The translations under genes and the position numbers were made by a program. Below the pieces are notes generated by a model. That model was given only the letters and a program-made list of their open reading frames with translations, was not told where the DNA came from and did no database searches. This document shows positions 1 through 6,599 of a DNA stretch of 46,718 nt, piece after piece. How positions within the stretch are numbered: the stretch's first letter is position 1; every line of letters starts with the position of its first letter. The stretch is from a virus: IMG/VR virus record IMGVR_UViG_3300014489_000003, positions 1 to 46,718 of that record; one strand, given 5' to 3'.

Positions 1-278
1 GAGATAAATCTGTACAGTGGGCTGTAAACAGTATCTGCACTTCCGGGCGATTCTGCATCCTCACAATCCCGAAGATATTGCTGCTTCTCGACCTCCGTCG
101 CCGGTGCTATCGGAAGCTGCGCCGCCTCATCGCGCTCCCGCTCGGCCTTGATTGCGCGCTCGGCAAACATGACCTGGCCCGGAAACTGTGTAGTGACAAA
201 CGCATCATTCCCTCCGGATAACTTACCCGGGAATAAATTACGTACCTCTTGGATCGCCAACTCTCGGTCACTTGCCAT
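1..278 (-). CDS. Partial hypothetical protein (N-terminal part, runs off left edge)
   Basis: Only the first 92 codons lie in the window; the gene continues beyond base 1. The ATG at 278 is chosen because AGGAGG lies 7 nt upstream. The visible part has no membrane segment or cysteine motif. Residues about 45-65 are rich in Glu, Arg and Ala and look helical. I recognise no family. It is the last gene of the left block and is separated by 46 bp from the GT9-like gene upstream. Confidence 0.7.
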   Translation of the reverse strand, partial: MASDRELAIQEVRNLFPGKLSGGNDAFVTTQFPGQVMFAERAIKAERERDEAAQLPIAPATEVEKQQYLRDCEDAESPGSADTVYSPLYRFI

Positions 279-305
279 CGCTGCCTCCTGCGGCCCTCGC
301 CGCCG

Positions 306-317
306 TACGACGTCGTA
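306..317. repeat. Perfect 12-bp palindrome TACGACGTCGTA
   Basis: The only gap between two genes here (279-324) contains the palindrome TACGACGTCGTA, about 28 bp upstream of the next start codon. It may be an operator. A role is inferred only from symmetry and position. Confidence 0.4.
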
Positions 318-324
318 AGCTCTA

Positions 325-1056
325 CTACATCGCTGATATCAATTTGCGTAACCCAGCCAGGATCACCGGAACCTGAAGCTGGCTATGCGTATAAAGCAAC
401 CGACCGAGAGTCCGCGGAGCTACGTCGAACCCAAACCATCTCTCCGCCGGCATGTCATCCGGATGCATCACAAGAATCTTCTTGCTCCAAGCCGTCGCCA
501 TCCAAGTCCATTCATTCGGAATACCGACCACCAGACTGGCCGATGCCAGAGCCTGCATCCGCTCCTGTAAGCTGAGATTCGACAGAATCTGCCCTTCCGT
601 GAACGTGGCATAGTCCATACGCTCTCCCTGAAGCCCCAGGAAACGCACCGTCTGCCCGTAGGAGCGTAGATGACGCACGATGGCCTTCCACACCTGCCAG
701 GGCAGCTTGAACTCGCCTGTGACCTCATGTGAGCAGACAATGATGCCTCCATCCATCGATGGAGTGAACCCTGAGAACCTTGGTGGGCCTATCTTCTTGG
801 GATCCAGCCCACTCACCCGAGCCAGCACTGCCGGATAGGGCTCCTTAGCCGAAGTGATCGCACGATATGCCTTACTGAAATCCAGATCAATCCTGTTCCG
901 CGGCTTGGCGCACAACAGACCAGCCAGCTGATATAACTCGTCTGTGTCACCCGTCGCCTCCGACTCAATCAGCGTAGCAATCCCCCGAGACTGGCAGACC
1001 TGAATAGCTGCGACCACCTCCCACATCTCCGCGTCTGATGGAATCCCGATATTCAC
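325..1056 (-). CDS. GT9-like (heptosyltransferase-like) glycosyltransferase
   Basis: A 243-aa protein with the alternating Rossmann-like pattern of GT-B enzymes. The C-terminal half contains a stretch beginning VVGIPNEWTWMATAW followed by KKILVMHP, which sits where GT9 enzymes carry their sugar-nucleotide-binding D-[GS]-G-x-x-H-[LI]-A-x-A segment. Here the usual Asp and His are not evident, so the donor or the activity may differ. The start is GTG at 1056, because its last bases form a GTGA overlap with the stop of the upstream gene (1053). It is one of three GT9-like genes in the window (with 10549-11331 and 14642-15451). The role is probably glycosylation of a virion or host-surface glycan; this is inference. 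Confidence 0.5.
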   Translation of the reverse strand: MNIGIPSDAEMWEVVAAIQVCQSRGIATLIESEATGDTDELYQLAGLLCAKPRNRIDLDFSKAYRAITSAKEPYPAVLARVSGLDPKKIGPPRFSGFTPSMDGGIIVCSHEVTGEFKLPWQVWKAIVRHLRSYGQTVRFLGLQGERMDYATFTEGQILSNLSLQERMQALASASLVVGIPNEWTWMATAWSKKILVMHPDDMPAERWFGFDVAPRTLGRLLYTHSQLQVPVILAGLRKLISAM

Positions 1057-1199
1057 TGTTTGATCTCCGTCTCGATCCAGTCCTCGATGCACATCTGGAT
1101 ATGCTCTGCCAGAGCTTCCACCGCAGCCGGCGTGGGTGTCTGGCCGTCGTTGGTCAGGAACGCTCGAGCCAGATCCTCGCACTTCTGGTCATATGCCAT
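1053..1199 (-). CDS. Small hypothetical protein, 48 aa
   Basis: The ATG at 1199 is preceded by GGAGGGAA and overlaps the upstream stop as TAATG; the stop overlaps the next GTG as GTGA. The protein is acidic and probably helical. Tight coupling on both sides is the main evidence that it is real. No family recognised. Confidence 0.65.
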   Translation of the reverse strand: MAYDQKCEDLARAFLTNDGQTPTPAAVEALAEHIQMCIEDWIETEIKQ

Positions 1200-1417
1200 T
1201 ACTTCCCTCCACACTTGTGCAGACGAATCTCGCGGCCGCTGAAGGGGCCAGCGCCACACTCACACATCCGCAGTATGACCTGAGGCCGGAATCTGCCGAC
1301 CAGAGGCAAGCGCATCAACTGATCGCGCACCTCTGCGATCTCAGCCTGCAGCTTGAAATACTTCGCTGTCAGCTTATCCCGCTGCAATAAAATCTTCGCT
1401 GCTTCCGTCTTCGACAT
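1199..1417 (-). CDS. Hypothetical protein with C-terminal Cys/His cluster, 72 aa
   Basis: The N-terminal 40 residues are a heptad-like Lys/Leu/Glu-rich helix (coiled coil). The C-terminus carries C-x-C, then H-x-C-G-G, possibly a small metal site. GAGGAGTGAGG lies just upstream of the ATG at 1417. It is the first gene after a 25-bp promoter-like element at 1432-1456. Function unknown. Confidence 0.65.
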   Translation of the reverse strand: MSKTEAAKILLQRDKLTAKYFKLQAEIAEVRDQLMRLPLVGRFRPQVILRMCECGAGPFSGREIRLHKCGGK

Positions 1418-1431
1418 AACCCCTCACTCCT

Positions 1432-1456
1432 CATTGTAGAGAAACTACTCTGCGTC
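1432..1456 (-). promoter_or_regulatory. Promoter-like 25-bp box, variant (GACGCA-N12-TACAATG)
   Basis: Reads GACGCA, 12 bp containing GTTTC, then TACAATG, 14 nt upstream of the ATG at 1417. A weaker member of the eleven-site family, but with the spacing exactly kept. It overlaps the end of the upstream nucleotidyltransferase gene. Confidence 0.5.
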
Positions 1457-2405
1457 AGAACATCCGGTCGATAATCTCCACCAGGTATGCCGCGTTCACC
1501 TTGTCCGGATCCTTCTCCTTCAGCTTCTCAATCAGCTGAAGAAAATAGGCCGTGTCCACACCAGTGAGCTGATCCTCAAGCACCTTCACGTTCGTAAGAT
1601 CTAACTCCGAGATCTGCATCGCCATCTTCAGGATCTGGCCGGCGTTGATTCTCCAACCGCGGCTGATGAACTTGCGCAGCCTGACCACCGAACAGATCGG
1701 GTACTTGCTGCCGACGTAACGTAACTCCTTACACAGAATCGACTCCATCGCCTCAGGCTTCAGCATCAGCGTCTCATTCCAACTCGTCCAGTAAGACGTG
1801 CAGTGAACGAAGTCGTAGTTCGCATGAATCTCATCCGGCGTTCCCTGGAAGCGCAGCACGATCTGAATCTTGTCACTGAGCGTGATCGCATTGCTGGTCA
1901 GGAACACCGGCCTGAACTTCTGCTTGCCATCCGACGTCGTCTCGAGCGCCAGCTTCTCCGTGTCCTCATGCGCATCCATGATCTGGTCGGGCTTATCCAT
2001 CACGTCTGCAACGTAATCCTCGGCAGCCTGTTCAGGATGAGACTCGAAATACTGGTAGGGTTTCTCTGTGCCCCGCTCACTGGCAATGCCGGCAGACTTG
2101 GCTACGATCTTCACGCGCCCATCTGTCGTATCGACGTAGAGATCAACAGCAATGCCGGTACCCTTGCGAGGACGGAACCTGGCAACATAGTAATTCGCCA
2201 CTGCTACCGCAGTCTCGTAGTCGCGCAGATACACGTCAAAATCATTCACAGGCTCGCCCTGCAACATCGACGCGATGCACCCGCCCGTCACCACAATCGA
2301 CCTCGCAACCTGTGCCCGCAGAACCTCATCCTCAATAGACTCCAGCCAGGCCGTCATCTTGCGCGCGATCACCGACTTAATAGACTTCGCCTTCATTCCA
2401 GCCAT
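1455..2405 (-). CDS. Nucleotidyltransferase-fold protein
   Basis: A 316-aa protein. Residues about 35-60 read SIVVTGGCIASML then EPVNDFDVYLRD, which matches the pol-beta-like nucleotidyltransferase pattern: a GG helix-turn followed by a D-x-D metal-binding pair in NDFDVY. Such proteins transfer NMP to RNA, protein or small molecules; the substrate cannot be read from sequence. Residues 80-130 supply a third strand (IAVDLYVDT). The ATG at 2405 is chosen over a GTG one codon earlier because it forms a TGATG junction and has AAGGAG at good spacing. The remaining C-terminal half is helical and of unknown fold. Confidence 0.7.
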   Translation of the reverse strand: MAGMKAKSIKSVIARKMTAWLESIEDEVLRAQVARSIVVTGGCIASMLQGEPVNDFDVYLRDYETAVAVANYYVARFRPRKGTGIAVDLYVDTTDGRVKIVAKSAGIASERGTEKPYQYFESHPEQAAEDYVADVMDKPDQIMDAHEDTEKLALETTSDGKQKFRPVFLTSNAITLSDKIQIVLRFQGTPDEIHANYDFVHCTSYWTSWNETLMLKPEAMESILCKELRYVGSKYPICSVVRLRKFISRGWRINAGQILKMAMQISELDLTNVKVLEDQLTGVDTAYFLQLIEKLKEKDPDKVNAAYLVEIIDRMF

Positions 2406-2665
2406 CACTGCTCCTTCAGAACATCTGTCGCCACTGAATCCGTACGGTTAGCCATCTCCCTACTGATGAACGTCGAGAGACAACCCTCGCCGCATATATG
2501 AATCGCATTCTTCCGAGCCGCTATGCGATCCGTCCACTCAAACACCGCAAACTTGCACCGTCCTGCTCCCTTGAGCAATGCACCACGGAAAGCTGCGAAC
2601 CATTTGTTCGTCTGGCCCTTCTGCTTCCCGCAGATATCGCACGTCGGGATTGTCGGTAAACTCAT
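2405..2665 (-). CDS. Small zinc-binding-like protein, 86 aa
   Basis: Has CDIC near the N-terminus and CGEGC about 50 residues later, a plausible treble-clef or zinc-ribbon pair, with a basic middle. Start ATG 2665 has GGGGAGG upstream. Coupled by TGATG to the nucleotidyltransferase. It may bind nucleic acid; no specific family recognised. Confidence 0.65.
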   Translation of the reverse strand: MSLPTIPTCDICGKQKGQTNKWFAAFRGALLKGAGRCKFAVFEWTDRIAARKNAIHICGEGCLSTFISREMANRTDSVATDVLKEQ

Positions 2666-2675
2666 CCAGCCTCCC

Positions 2676-3530
2676 CTACCAATCCAATAGCTGACTAGCA
2701 AGCTCCCGAGACAGCCCATAAATCTCAGGCAGAGCCTCAGCAGGCTTATAGAAGTAGTTCTTCAGCTGCTTGTCCTGCACATATGCGTTCCACGAAAACA
2801 CCGTGTAAGCATACTGCGATTCCCGCGTAATCTTGTTGACCTTGTCACGCGCCGAAGCAATCAGCCGAGTCCGCAACAACAGAATCGGATCGCCAGCCTT
2901 CAACTCCAATCCCGACTGGACTGATGTGAAGAAACTGTCCGCCTTCTCATCGTTGGTAAGCGAGAACAGATAGTGAAGTCCGATAGCCAGTGATGGAGGC
3001 AACAACATACCACCAGCCCGACCGCAGAGCATAGAAAACAACTTGTTCGACCGGCGCACACCCGGATGCTTGCTCAACAAATGCTCAAGCAACTGCTTGC
3101 TAGGAAGCACGTCATTCTTCCTGTTGGTTATATCACCATGAAACCTGCCAGTACCGTAATCCCAAATGAAGCGCAGACCCGCCGCCAAAGCATTGCTGTT
3201 GAGATCGCCGCGGATATGCAGCACGTCGCCCAGGCTCCGCACACGACCGTCATCCACTGTGTCGAAGACATCATCGTCTGCGCCCTTGACCACCAGCGTA
3301 TCGAATGTAACGTTCGCCTGAATACAAGCCTTCAACCGATGCTGCCCGTCGATGAGCCGCCCAGACTTGCCGAAGATGACTGGCTCGCCGTTCAACTTCC
3401 AACGTCGCGCCTTCATCTCCTGAGCATAGCGATCCACCGTCATCTGCGAGATCGCACGATTGTTAAAGTTCTTGGTGTCGAGAATTTCAACAGCCCGCTG
3501 GGGCGTAATCATTTCCACACTGGAATACAT
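2676..3530 (-). CDS. ParB-like N-terminal domain protein
   Basis: A 284-aa protein. Residues about 5-90 match the ParB/sulfiredoxin-like module common in phages and mobile elements: an N-terminal ITPQ, a RxISQMTVDRYAQEM helix, RRWKLNGEPVIF, then the hallmark GRLIDGQHRLKA followed by VDDGRVRSLGDVL. In this family the GQHR loop binds nucleotide (CTP in true ParB). The C-terminal 190 residues are helical. There is no helix-turn-helix obvious to me and no partner ParA, so a partition role is unlikely. The start at 3530 was chosen because AAGGAGATGACT gives correct spacing; the ATG at 3536 sits on the Shine-Dalgarno itself. Confidence 0.8.
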   Translation of the reverse strand: MYSSVEMITPQRAVEILDTKNFNNRAISQMTVDRYAQEMKARRWKLNGEPVIFGKSGRLIDGQHRLKACIQANVTFDTLVVKGADDDVFDTVDDGRVRSLGDVLHIRGDLNSNALAAGLRFIWDYGTGRFHGDITNRKNDVLPSKQLLEHLLSKHPGVRRSNKLFSMLCGRAGGMLLPPSLAIGLHYLFSLTNDEKADSFFTSVQSGLELKAGDPILLLRTRLIASARDKVNKITRESQYAYTVFSWNAYVQDKQLKNYFYKPAEALPEIYGLSRELASQLLDW

Positions 3531-3532
3531 AG

Positions 3533-3712
3533 TCATCTCCTTAGCTTCTTGCGCTCTTCCTTGTACCTCTTAACCAGCTCAAGTCGTTCCTGCACAACCT
3601 CCGAGTAATCATCGACGTCCTTGCACGACTCAATAAAAGACAATTCCCATTCAATGGCATCATACAAAGCCATCCGCAAAACCTGTGTCGTAGTTAGACG
3701 CTTCGCTGCCAT
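3533..3712 (-). CDS. Small helical hypothetical protein, 59 aa
   Basis: The ATG at 3712 has AAGGAG at 5 nt spacing. The protein is charged, with a Lys/Arg-rich C-terminal helix (KEERKKLRR). The gene end carries the Shine-Dalgarno of the ParB-like gene, so the two are coupled. No family recognised. Confidence 0.65.
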   Translation of the reverse strand: MAAKRLTTTQVLRMALYDAIEWELSFIESCKDVDDYSEVVQERLELVKRYKEERKKLRR

Positions 3713-3721
3713 ATCAGCTCC

Positions 3722-3838
3722 TTACTTCGGTCTGTACTTCTTGCCCGTACCGCCGCACTTCTCGCACGTCCTGTGGCCATCAGGATACAGATCGATGCGT
3801 CCTGTTCCGTCGCACTTGGGACACTTAGACTGAGCCAT
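3722..3838 (-). CDS. DnaJ-type zinc-finger microprotein, 38 aa
   Basis: Two CxxCxGxG repeats (CPKCDGTG and CEKCGGTG) separated by 17 residues, as in the central zinc-binding region of DnaJ, but with no J-domain. Many phages carry such free-standing CxxCxGxG peptides. They may bind RNA or unfolded peptide; this is not established. The ATG at 3838 overlaps the upstream stop (TAATG). Confidence 0.75.
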   Translation of the reverse strand: MAQSKCPKCDGTGRIDLYPDGHRTCEKCGGTGKKYRPK

Positions 3839-4185
3839 TATGCCCTCGTCCACTTTCCGTCAGCGAATATAACCTTGCCAGCATCGCGCAGCTTCTTCAG
3901 GATGGCCACGATGATGTCCGAGTACTCGATGCCGGCAGACTGAGCCAGCCAACGAGAACCATGAGGCTCCGTCTTGGAACACGCCGTCAACAGCTTGATC
4001 GCCATCTCCTTCACAGGCGTGATCTTCGCATCCACCACGTTATGAATCATCGAAGGGAGATAGGATGCGACCTCGACATTCTTCCCATCGATCCGCTTGG
4101 TCAGAAGCACCTGACCCTCCGGAGTAAACAACGTGTCTGCATCCACGACACTGGTATGCCCGTCTTTGAACTGAACCTCGAGCAT
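3838..4185 (-). CDS. Hypothetical protein with winged-helix-like C-terminus, 115 aa
   Basis: The N-terminal 40 residues form a small beta unit (LEVQFKDGHTSVVDADTLF). The C-terminal 70 residues, ending in KKLRDAGKVIFADGKWTRA, look like a winged-helix: two helices then a beta-hairpin wing. This suggests DNA binding, by inference from pattern only. The ATG 4185 has GGGGGAGGA upstream and overlaps the upstream stop as TAATG. Confidence 0.6.
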   Translation of the reverse strand: MLEVQFKDGHTSVVDADTLFTPEGQVLLTKRIDGKNVEVASYLPSMIHNVVDAKITPVKEMAIKLLTACSKTEPHGSRWLAQSAGIEYSDIIVAILKKLRDAGKVIFADGKWTRA

Positions 4186-4553
4186 TAGAGATCCTCCCCC
4201 GTCTTGAGCATGGTCAGCCTGATGGAAGGCTTGATGGCCTTTCGAGGATACAGGCGTGAGAGCCGAACCAGATACTGGCGAAGCTCTGCAGCCGTGGGAT
4301 ACAGACGACGCGCCATCTTGGACGCCTCGCCCTTCCAATCGACCGTGCGACGCAACTGCTGCACGATGACACACTGCAACTGTCCGTAACGCCGAACATC
4401 CTTCGGGCTCAACGTCGCTAACACCTTGGCTGCCGCTGCGTCGTACTTCTTGGCCAGAGCCTTGTACTGTTCGTTGAGATCCTGCAACGCCTCGATCTCA
4501 CGCTTCAGAGCCGCCTCGCCCAGAGGTTCTAGTTTTTCTTTCTTCGCTGCCAT
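4185..4553 (-). CDS. Coiled-coil hypothetical protein, 122 aa
   Basis: Begins MAAKKEKLEPL and continues as an Ala/Lys/Glu-rich helix to about residue 50, followed by a basic helical region. First gene downstream of the promoter-like box at 4575-4599, with GAGGAGCG upstream of the ATG. It may be nucleic-acid binding given its basic C-terminus. No family recognised. Confidence 0.65.
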   Translation of the reverse strand: MAAKKEKLEPLGEAALKREIEALQDLNEQYKALAKKYDAAAAKVLATLSPKDVRRYGQLQCVIVQQLRRTVDWKGEASKMARRLYPTAAELRQYLVRLSRLYPRKAIKPSIRLTMLKTGEDL

Positions 4554-4574
4554 ATGGATCGCTCCTCACTCATA

Positions 4575-4599
4575 CACTATAGATGAAACGTGCTACGTC
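4575..4599 (-). promoter_or_regulatory. Promoter-like 25-bp box (GACGTA-N12-TATAGTG)
   Basis: Perfect consensus: GACGTA, 12 bp ending in GTTTCATC, TATAGTG. It lies 21 nt upstream of the ATG at 4553, in a 50-bp gap. There is no TTGACA-like hexamer at 17 bp from TATAGT. Confidence 0.65.
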
Positions 4600-4603
4600 T
4601 TGG

Positions 4604-4780
4604 TTAGTTGTCCTTGCCGGCCGCTGCCATCTTGCCGTCGTGAACAGGCCGCTTCTTCATCGATCCAGTGCGCCGACAGGCTGGGCAGGGATCCAAGTCC
4701 GTCCCCAGCTTGCCGTTGGGTAGAAACCGTCGGATCGCTCCGGTATCTTTGCAGAGGCAACATCGTGGTGGATTCTTCAT
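4604..4780 (-). CDS. Small zinc-ribbon protein, 58 aa
   Basis: CCLC at residues 7-10 and CPAC at 32-35 form a two-knuckle zinc ribbon; the rest is Lys/Arg-rich. The ATG at 4780 has GAGGAGCG upstream and overlaps the stop of the preceding gene (ATGA). The gene is followed within 5 bp by a promoter-like box. It may bind nucleic acid. Confidence 0.7.
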   Translation of the reverse strand: MKNPPRCCLCKDTGAIRRFLPNGKLGTDLDPCPACRRTGSMKKRPVHDGKMAAAGKDN

Positions 4781-5124
4781 ACGCTCCTCATCAACCTGTC
4801 CATCGTTTTTGTATCGCCAGCGCCCATCGCATCGTACAGAACTACACGATCCCGCATCGGTAAAACAGTAGCATCGAAGATAGCCTGAGCCAAAGGATCA
4901 CGTCCTGCCGCTTTCTCCCGCGCATGGAAGTCGTCGATACACGCCAGAATTATGTCGGGCTGGCCATCCTTCTGCAATCGAGTAAGAATGAAACCACGCT
5001 GCCAGATCACGCCGCCATAGAACACCTTCTCCTCTAGGTAACGCTGAACAAGTGTAGTCTTGCGCTCAAGGCGAACACGCTCCAGCCTGACACTCGACAG
5101 CTCCTGTACCTTCATCCTCTTCAT
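4777..5124 (-). CDS. Hypothetical protein, 115 aa
   Basis: Starts with an ATGA overlap at 5124. The N-terminus is basic (VRLERVRLERK) and the middle has two beta-like segments (VFYGGVIWQRGFIL, PDIILACIDDF). No cysteines suggestive of zinc and no membrane segment. Family not recognised. Confidence 0.65.
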   Translation of the reverse strand: MKRMKVQELSSVRLERVRLERKTTLVQRYLEEKVFYGGVIWQRGFILTRLQKDGQPDIILACIDDFHAREKAAGRDPLAQAIFDATVLPMRDRVVLYDAMGAGDTKTMDRLMRSV

Positions 5125-5321
5125 AACAGCGCCTCGATCAACTCCACCGCGCCCTGACCATACTTCTCGCGGATCACATCCTTCATCGATCGGTCGCCCG
5201 ACTTGATGACCTCATCGTCGAACTTGGTAATGTCCAGACGATACGGCCCGAGCCAGTACTTCACCAGCTTGACTCCGAACACGTCGTAGAACTGAATTGC
5301 CAGAGCCGACATGTCTGCCAT
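5121..5321 (-). CDS. Hypothetical protein, 66 aa
   Basis: ATG 5321 is chosen over a GTG one codon earlier because it forms TGATG with the upstream stop and lies behind GAAGAGG. The sequence (FYDVFGVKLVKYWLGPYRLD) looks globular and acidic towards the end. No family recognised. Confidence 0.6.
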   Translation of the reverse strand: MADMSALAIQFYDVFGVKLVKYWLGPYRLDITKFDDEVIKSGDRSMKDVIREKYGQGAVELIEALL

Positions 5322-5845
5322 CACTGCACCTCTTCAGGAAAGTCGTTGATAGAATTCCAATCCACATCCGTCAGACTGTCCAGATATTCCTGCAACTCCT
5401 TGCGCCGACGTTTGCGTGCCTTCTTGCCCAGCCGCAATGGAGGCAACAGAGCATTAGAAACAATCTGATGCTGCCAAGCAAACTTAGGCTGAGGTTGCAG
5501 ACCGTACATGATTGTCCAGATGCGATGCAACGCACCCTCATACCCCGAGCGAATGTTGTCAGGATTCGACGCAACCTCATTCTTGAAGTTGCTCCATGTC
5601 TGCTCCATCGTCAACTCGCTGGCGATCTGTGCCCAGATCGAACGCCGCACCACCAGCCGATAACCGTAGTCCGCCTCACTGATCTCGATGATCTTCAGCT
5701 TGCCTATCATCCCAGGAAAGCGATTCTGGATGGCCTCGAGATGCTCCCGCATCCGAGCGCGCACCATGAGATCGTCGCCAGAGCCGCCGACCCGAGCATC
5801 CGCTTGTGCAATCGAATAGAACCCGTACTTCGTAAACATCCACAT
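5321..5845 (-). CDS. Conserved hypothetical of the 'MW-FT-GFYS' type, 174 aa
   Basis: The N-terminus, MWMFTKYGFYSIAQADAR then DLMVRARMREHL, matches a widespread uncharacterised family in bacteria and phages that begins with a beta strand ending in GF(Y/F)S and continues with a VRAR helix; I recall the pattern but not a database name. The middle shows a second alpha/beta unit (IIEISEADYGYRLVV). The C-terminus (residues 140-160) is strongly basic (GKKARKRRRKEL), suggesting nucleic-acid contact. TGATG coupling at both ends. Confidence 0.65.
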   Translation of the reverse strand: MWMFTKYGFYSIAQADARVGGSGDDLMVRARMREHLEAIQNRFPGMIGKLKIIEISEADYGYRLVVRRSIWAQIASELTMEQTWSNFKNEVASNPDNIRSGYEGALHRIWTIMYGLQPQPKFAWQHQIVSNALLPPLRLGKKARKRRRKELQEYLDSLTDVDWNSINDFPEEVQ

Positions 5846-6066
5846 CACGCCACCACCTTAATCGCCCAACTGTCCAGCGCATACGATCTGAGAAAATGCC
5901 ACTCTGATCCGTCAGCACAGACCTGAACGTGAGTCACTTCAGTCTTGCTCGTCTCTTCTTTGCGATACACTGCCAGCGAAGACTTAATAAACCGCCCATT
6001 CTGTCCGCAGCGATAAACATCACCGATCGGAAGTCGCCCAACATATCCTGCCTTGAAGTCTGCCAT
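5845..6066 (-). CDS. Hypothetical protein, 73 aa
   Basis: ATG 6066 forms TGATG with the upstream stop. Mostly beta-like (GYVGRLPIGDVYRCG, SEWHFLRSYAL). No recognisable domain. Part of the coupled run from 6505 to 4604. Confidence 0.6.
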   Translation of the reverse strand: MADFKAGYVGRLPIGDVYRCGQNGRFIKSSLAVYRKEETSKTEVTHVQVCADGSEWHFLRSYALDSWAIKVVA

Positions 6067-6263
6067 CACACCCTCACTAACTCACCGGCGTCAAGCCAGA
6101 TCGCTCCCGCCTTTGTGATTACCTCTCTCGGCTTGATTACGATCTGCCAGCGCGCTCCGCAACGGCATGACCGCTTCACCACCTGAGTCGCCGATGACAT
6201 ACCAGCAACCGCTGCCAGCTTGCGTCCGCAATCGCCGCACTGAAATCGCAGGGATCGTATCAT
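6066..6263 (-). CDS. Small zinc-ribbon protein, 65 aa
   Basis: CGDC at residues 9-12 and CRC about 22 residues later resemble a zinc ribbon of the RNA-polymerase or transcription-factor type, with basic residues around both knuckles. ATGA overlap at 6263. Role unknown; it could be a transcription or replication accessory protein. Confidence 0.7.
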   Translation of the reverse strand: MIRSLRFQCGDCGRKLAAVAGMSSATQVVKRSCRCGARWQIVIKPREVITKAGAIWLDAGELVRV

Positions 6264-6505
6264 GCCGCCACCCCGATCTCTGCTAGATGCTCGTTGGCTG
6301 CGATCACCGCGTATGCAAGCTCGAACTCTTCCTCGAAACTCTGAGCGAACTCCATGTCCCTGATCGCCTTGGTAAGCCGAGCATCGATGGCTCCCGCTTT
6401 CGCGTCGCCTTCTACGAACAGCCAGAATAGATCGTTCTCCAACGTTTCGAGATTCGCTGGGCTAACATCCTGCTTGGAAACCTTGATGCACTCTGCTGTT
6501 GTCAT
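6260..6505 (-). CDS. Acidic hypothetical protein, 81 aa
   Basis: The start is ATG 6505 behind AAGGAGAACGG; an upstream in-frame start would place the Shine-Dalgarno inside the gene. Helical and acidic. First gene of its transcription unit. The promoter and ribosome binding region are nearly identical to those of the unrelated gene at 30408-30716. Confidence 0.65.
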   Translation of the reverse strand: MTTAECIKVSKQDVSPANLETLENDLFWLFVEGDAKAGAIDARLTKAIRDMEFAQSFEEEFELAYAVIAANEHLAEIGVAA

Positions 6506-6506
6506 T

Positions 6507-6571
6507 CCGTTCTCCTTGACCACTCCCCTATTACAACACCATATGGGAAACGTGTCAAGTCTTTATTTTAG
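6507..6571 (-). repeat. Duplicated promoter/RBS cassette, copy 1
   Basis: Two identical blocks shared with 30718-30782: a 26-bp block (6546-6571) containing GACTTGACACGTTTCC, and a 17-bp block (6507-6523) containing TCAAGGAGAACGG, at equal spacing. The genes they serve are not related in sequence, so only the control region was copied or has been maintained. Confidence 0.75.
6530..6561 (-). promoter_or_regulatory. Promoter: TTGACA-17-TGTAAT overlapping a GACTTG-N12-TATGGTG box
   Basis: A canonical -35 TTGACA (6553-6558) and -10 TGTAAT (6530-6535) are spaced by 17 bp. The same DNA carries the 25-bp family element at 6537-6561 (GACTTG, 12 bp with GTTTC, TATGGTG). Either reading places transcription start 15-30 nt before the ATG at 6505. 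Confidence 0.7.
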
Positions 6572-6599
6572 GCCATATATCAAGGGTTTTTGACGTCTT

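Noticed and set aside
1803-2501. Long plus-strand reading frames (for example 1803-2501, 41021-41477, 44111-45061).
   Set aside because: They lie antisense to well-supported minus-strand genes, lack Shine-Dalgarno sequences and have Arg/His/Leu-rich composition typical of antisense shadow frames.
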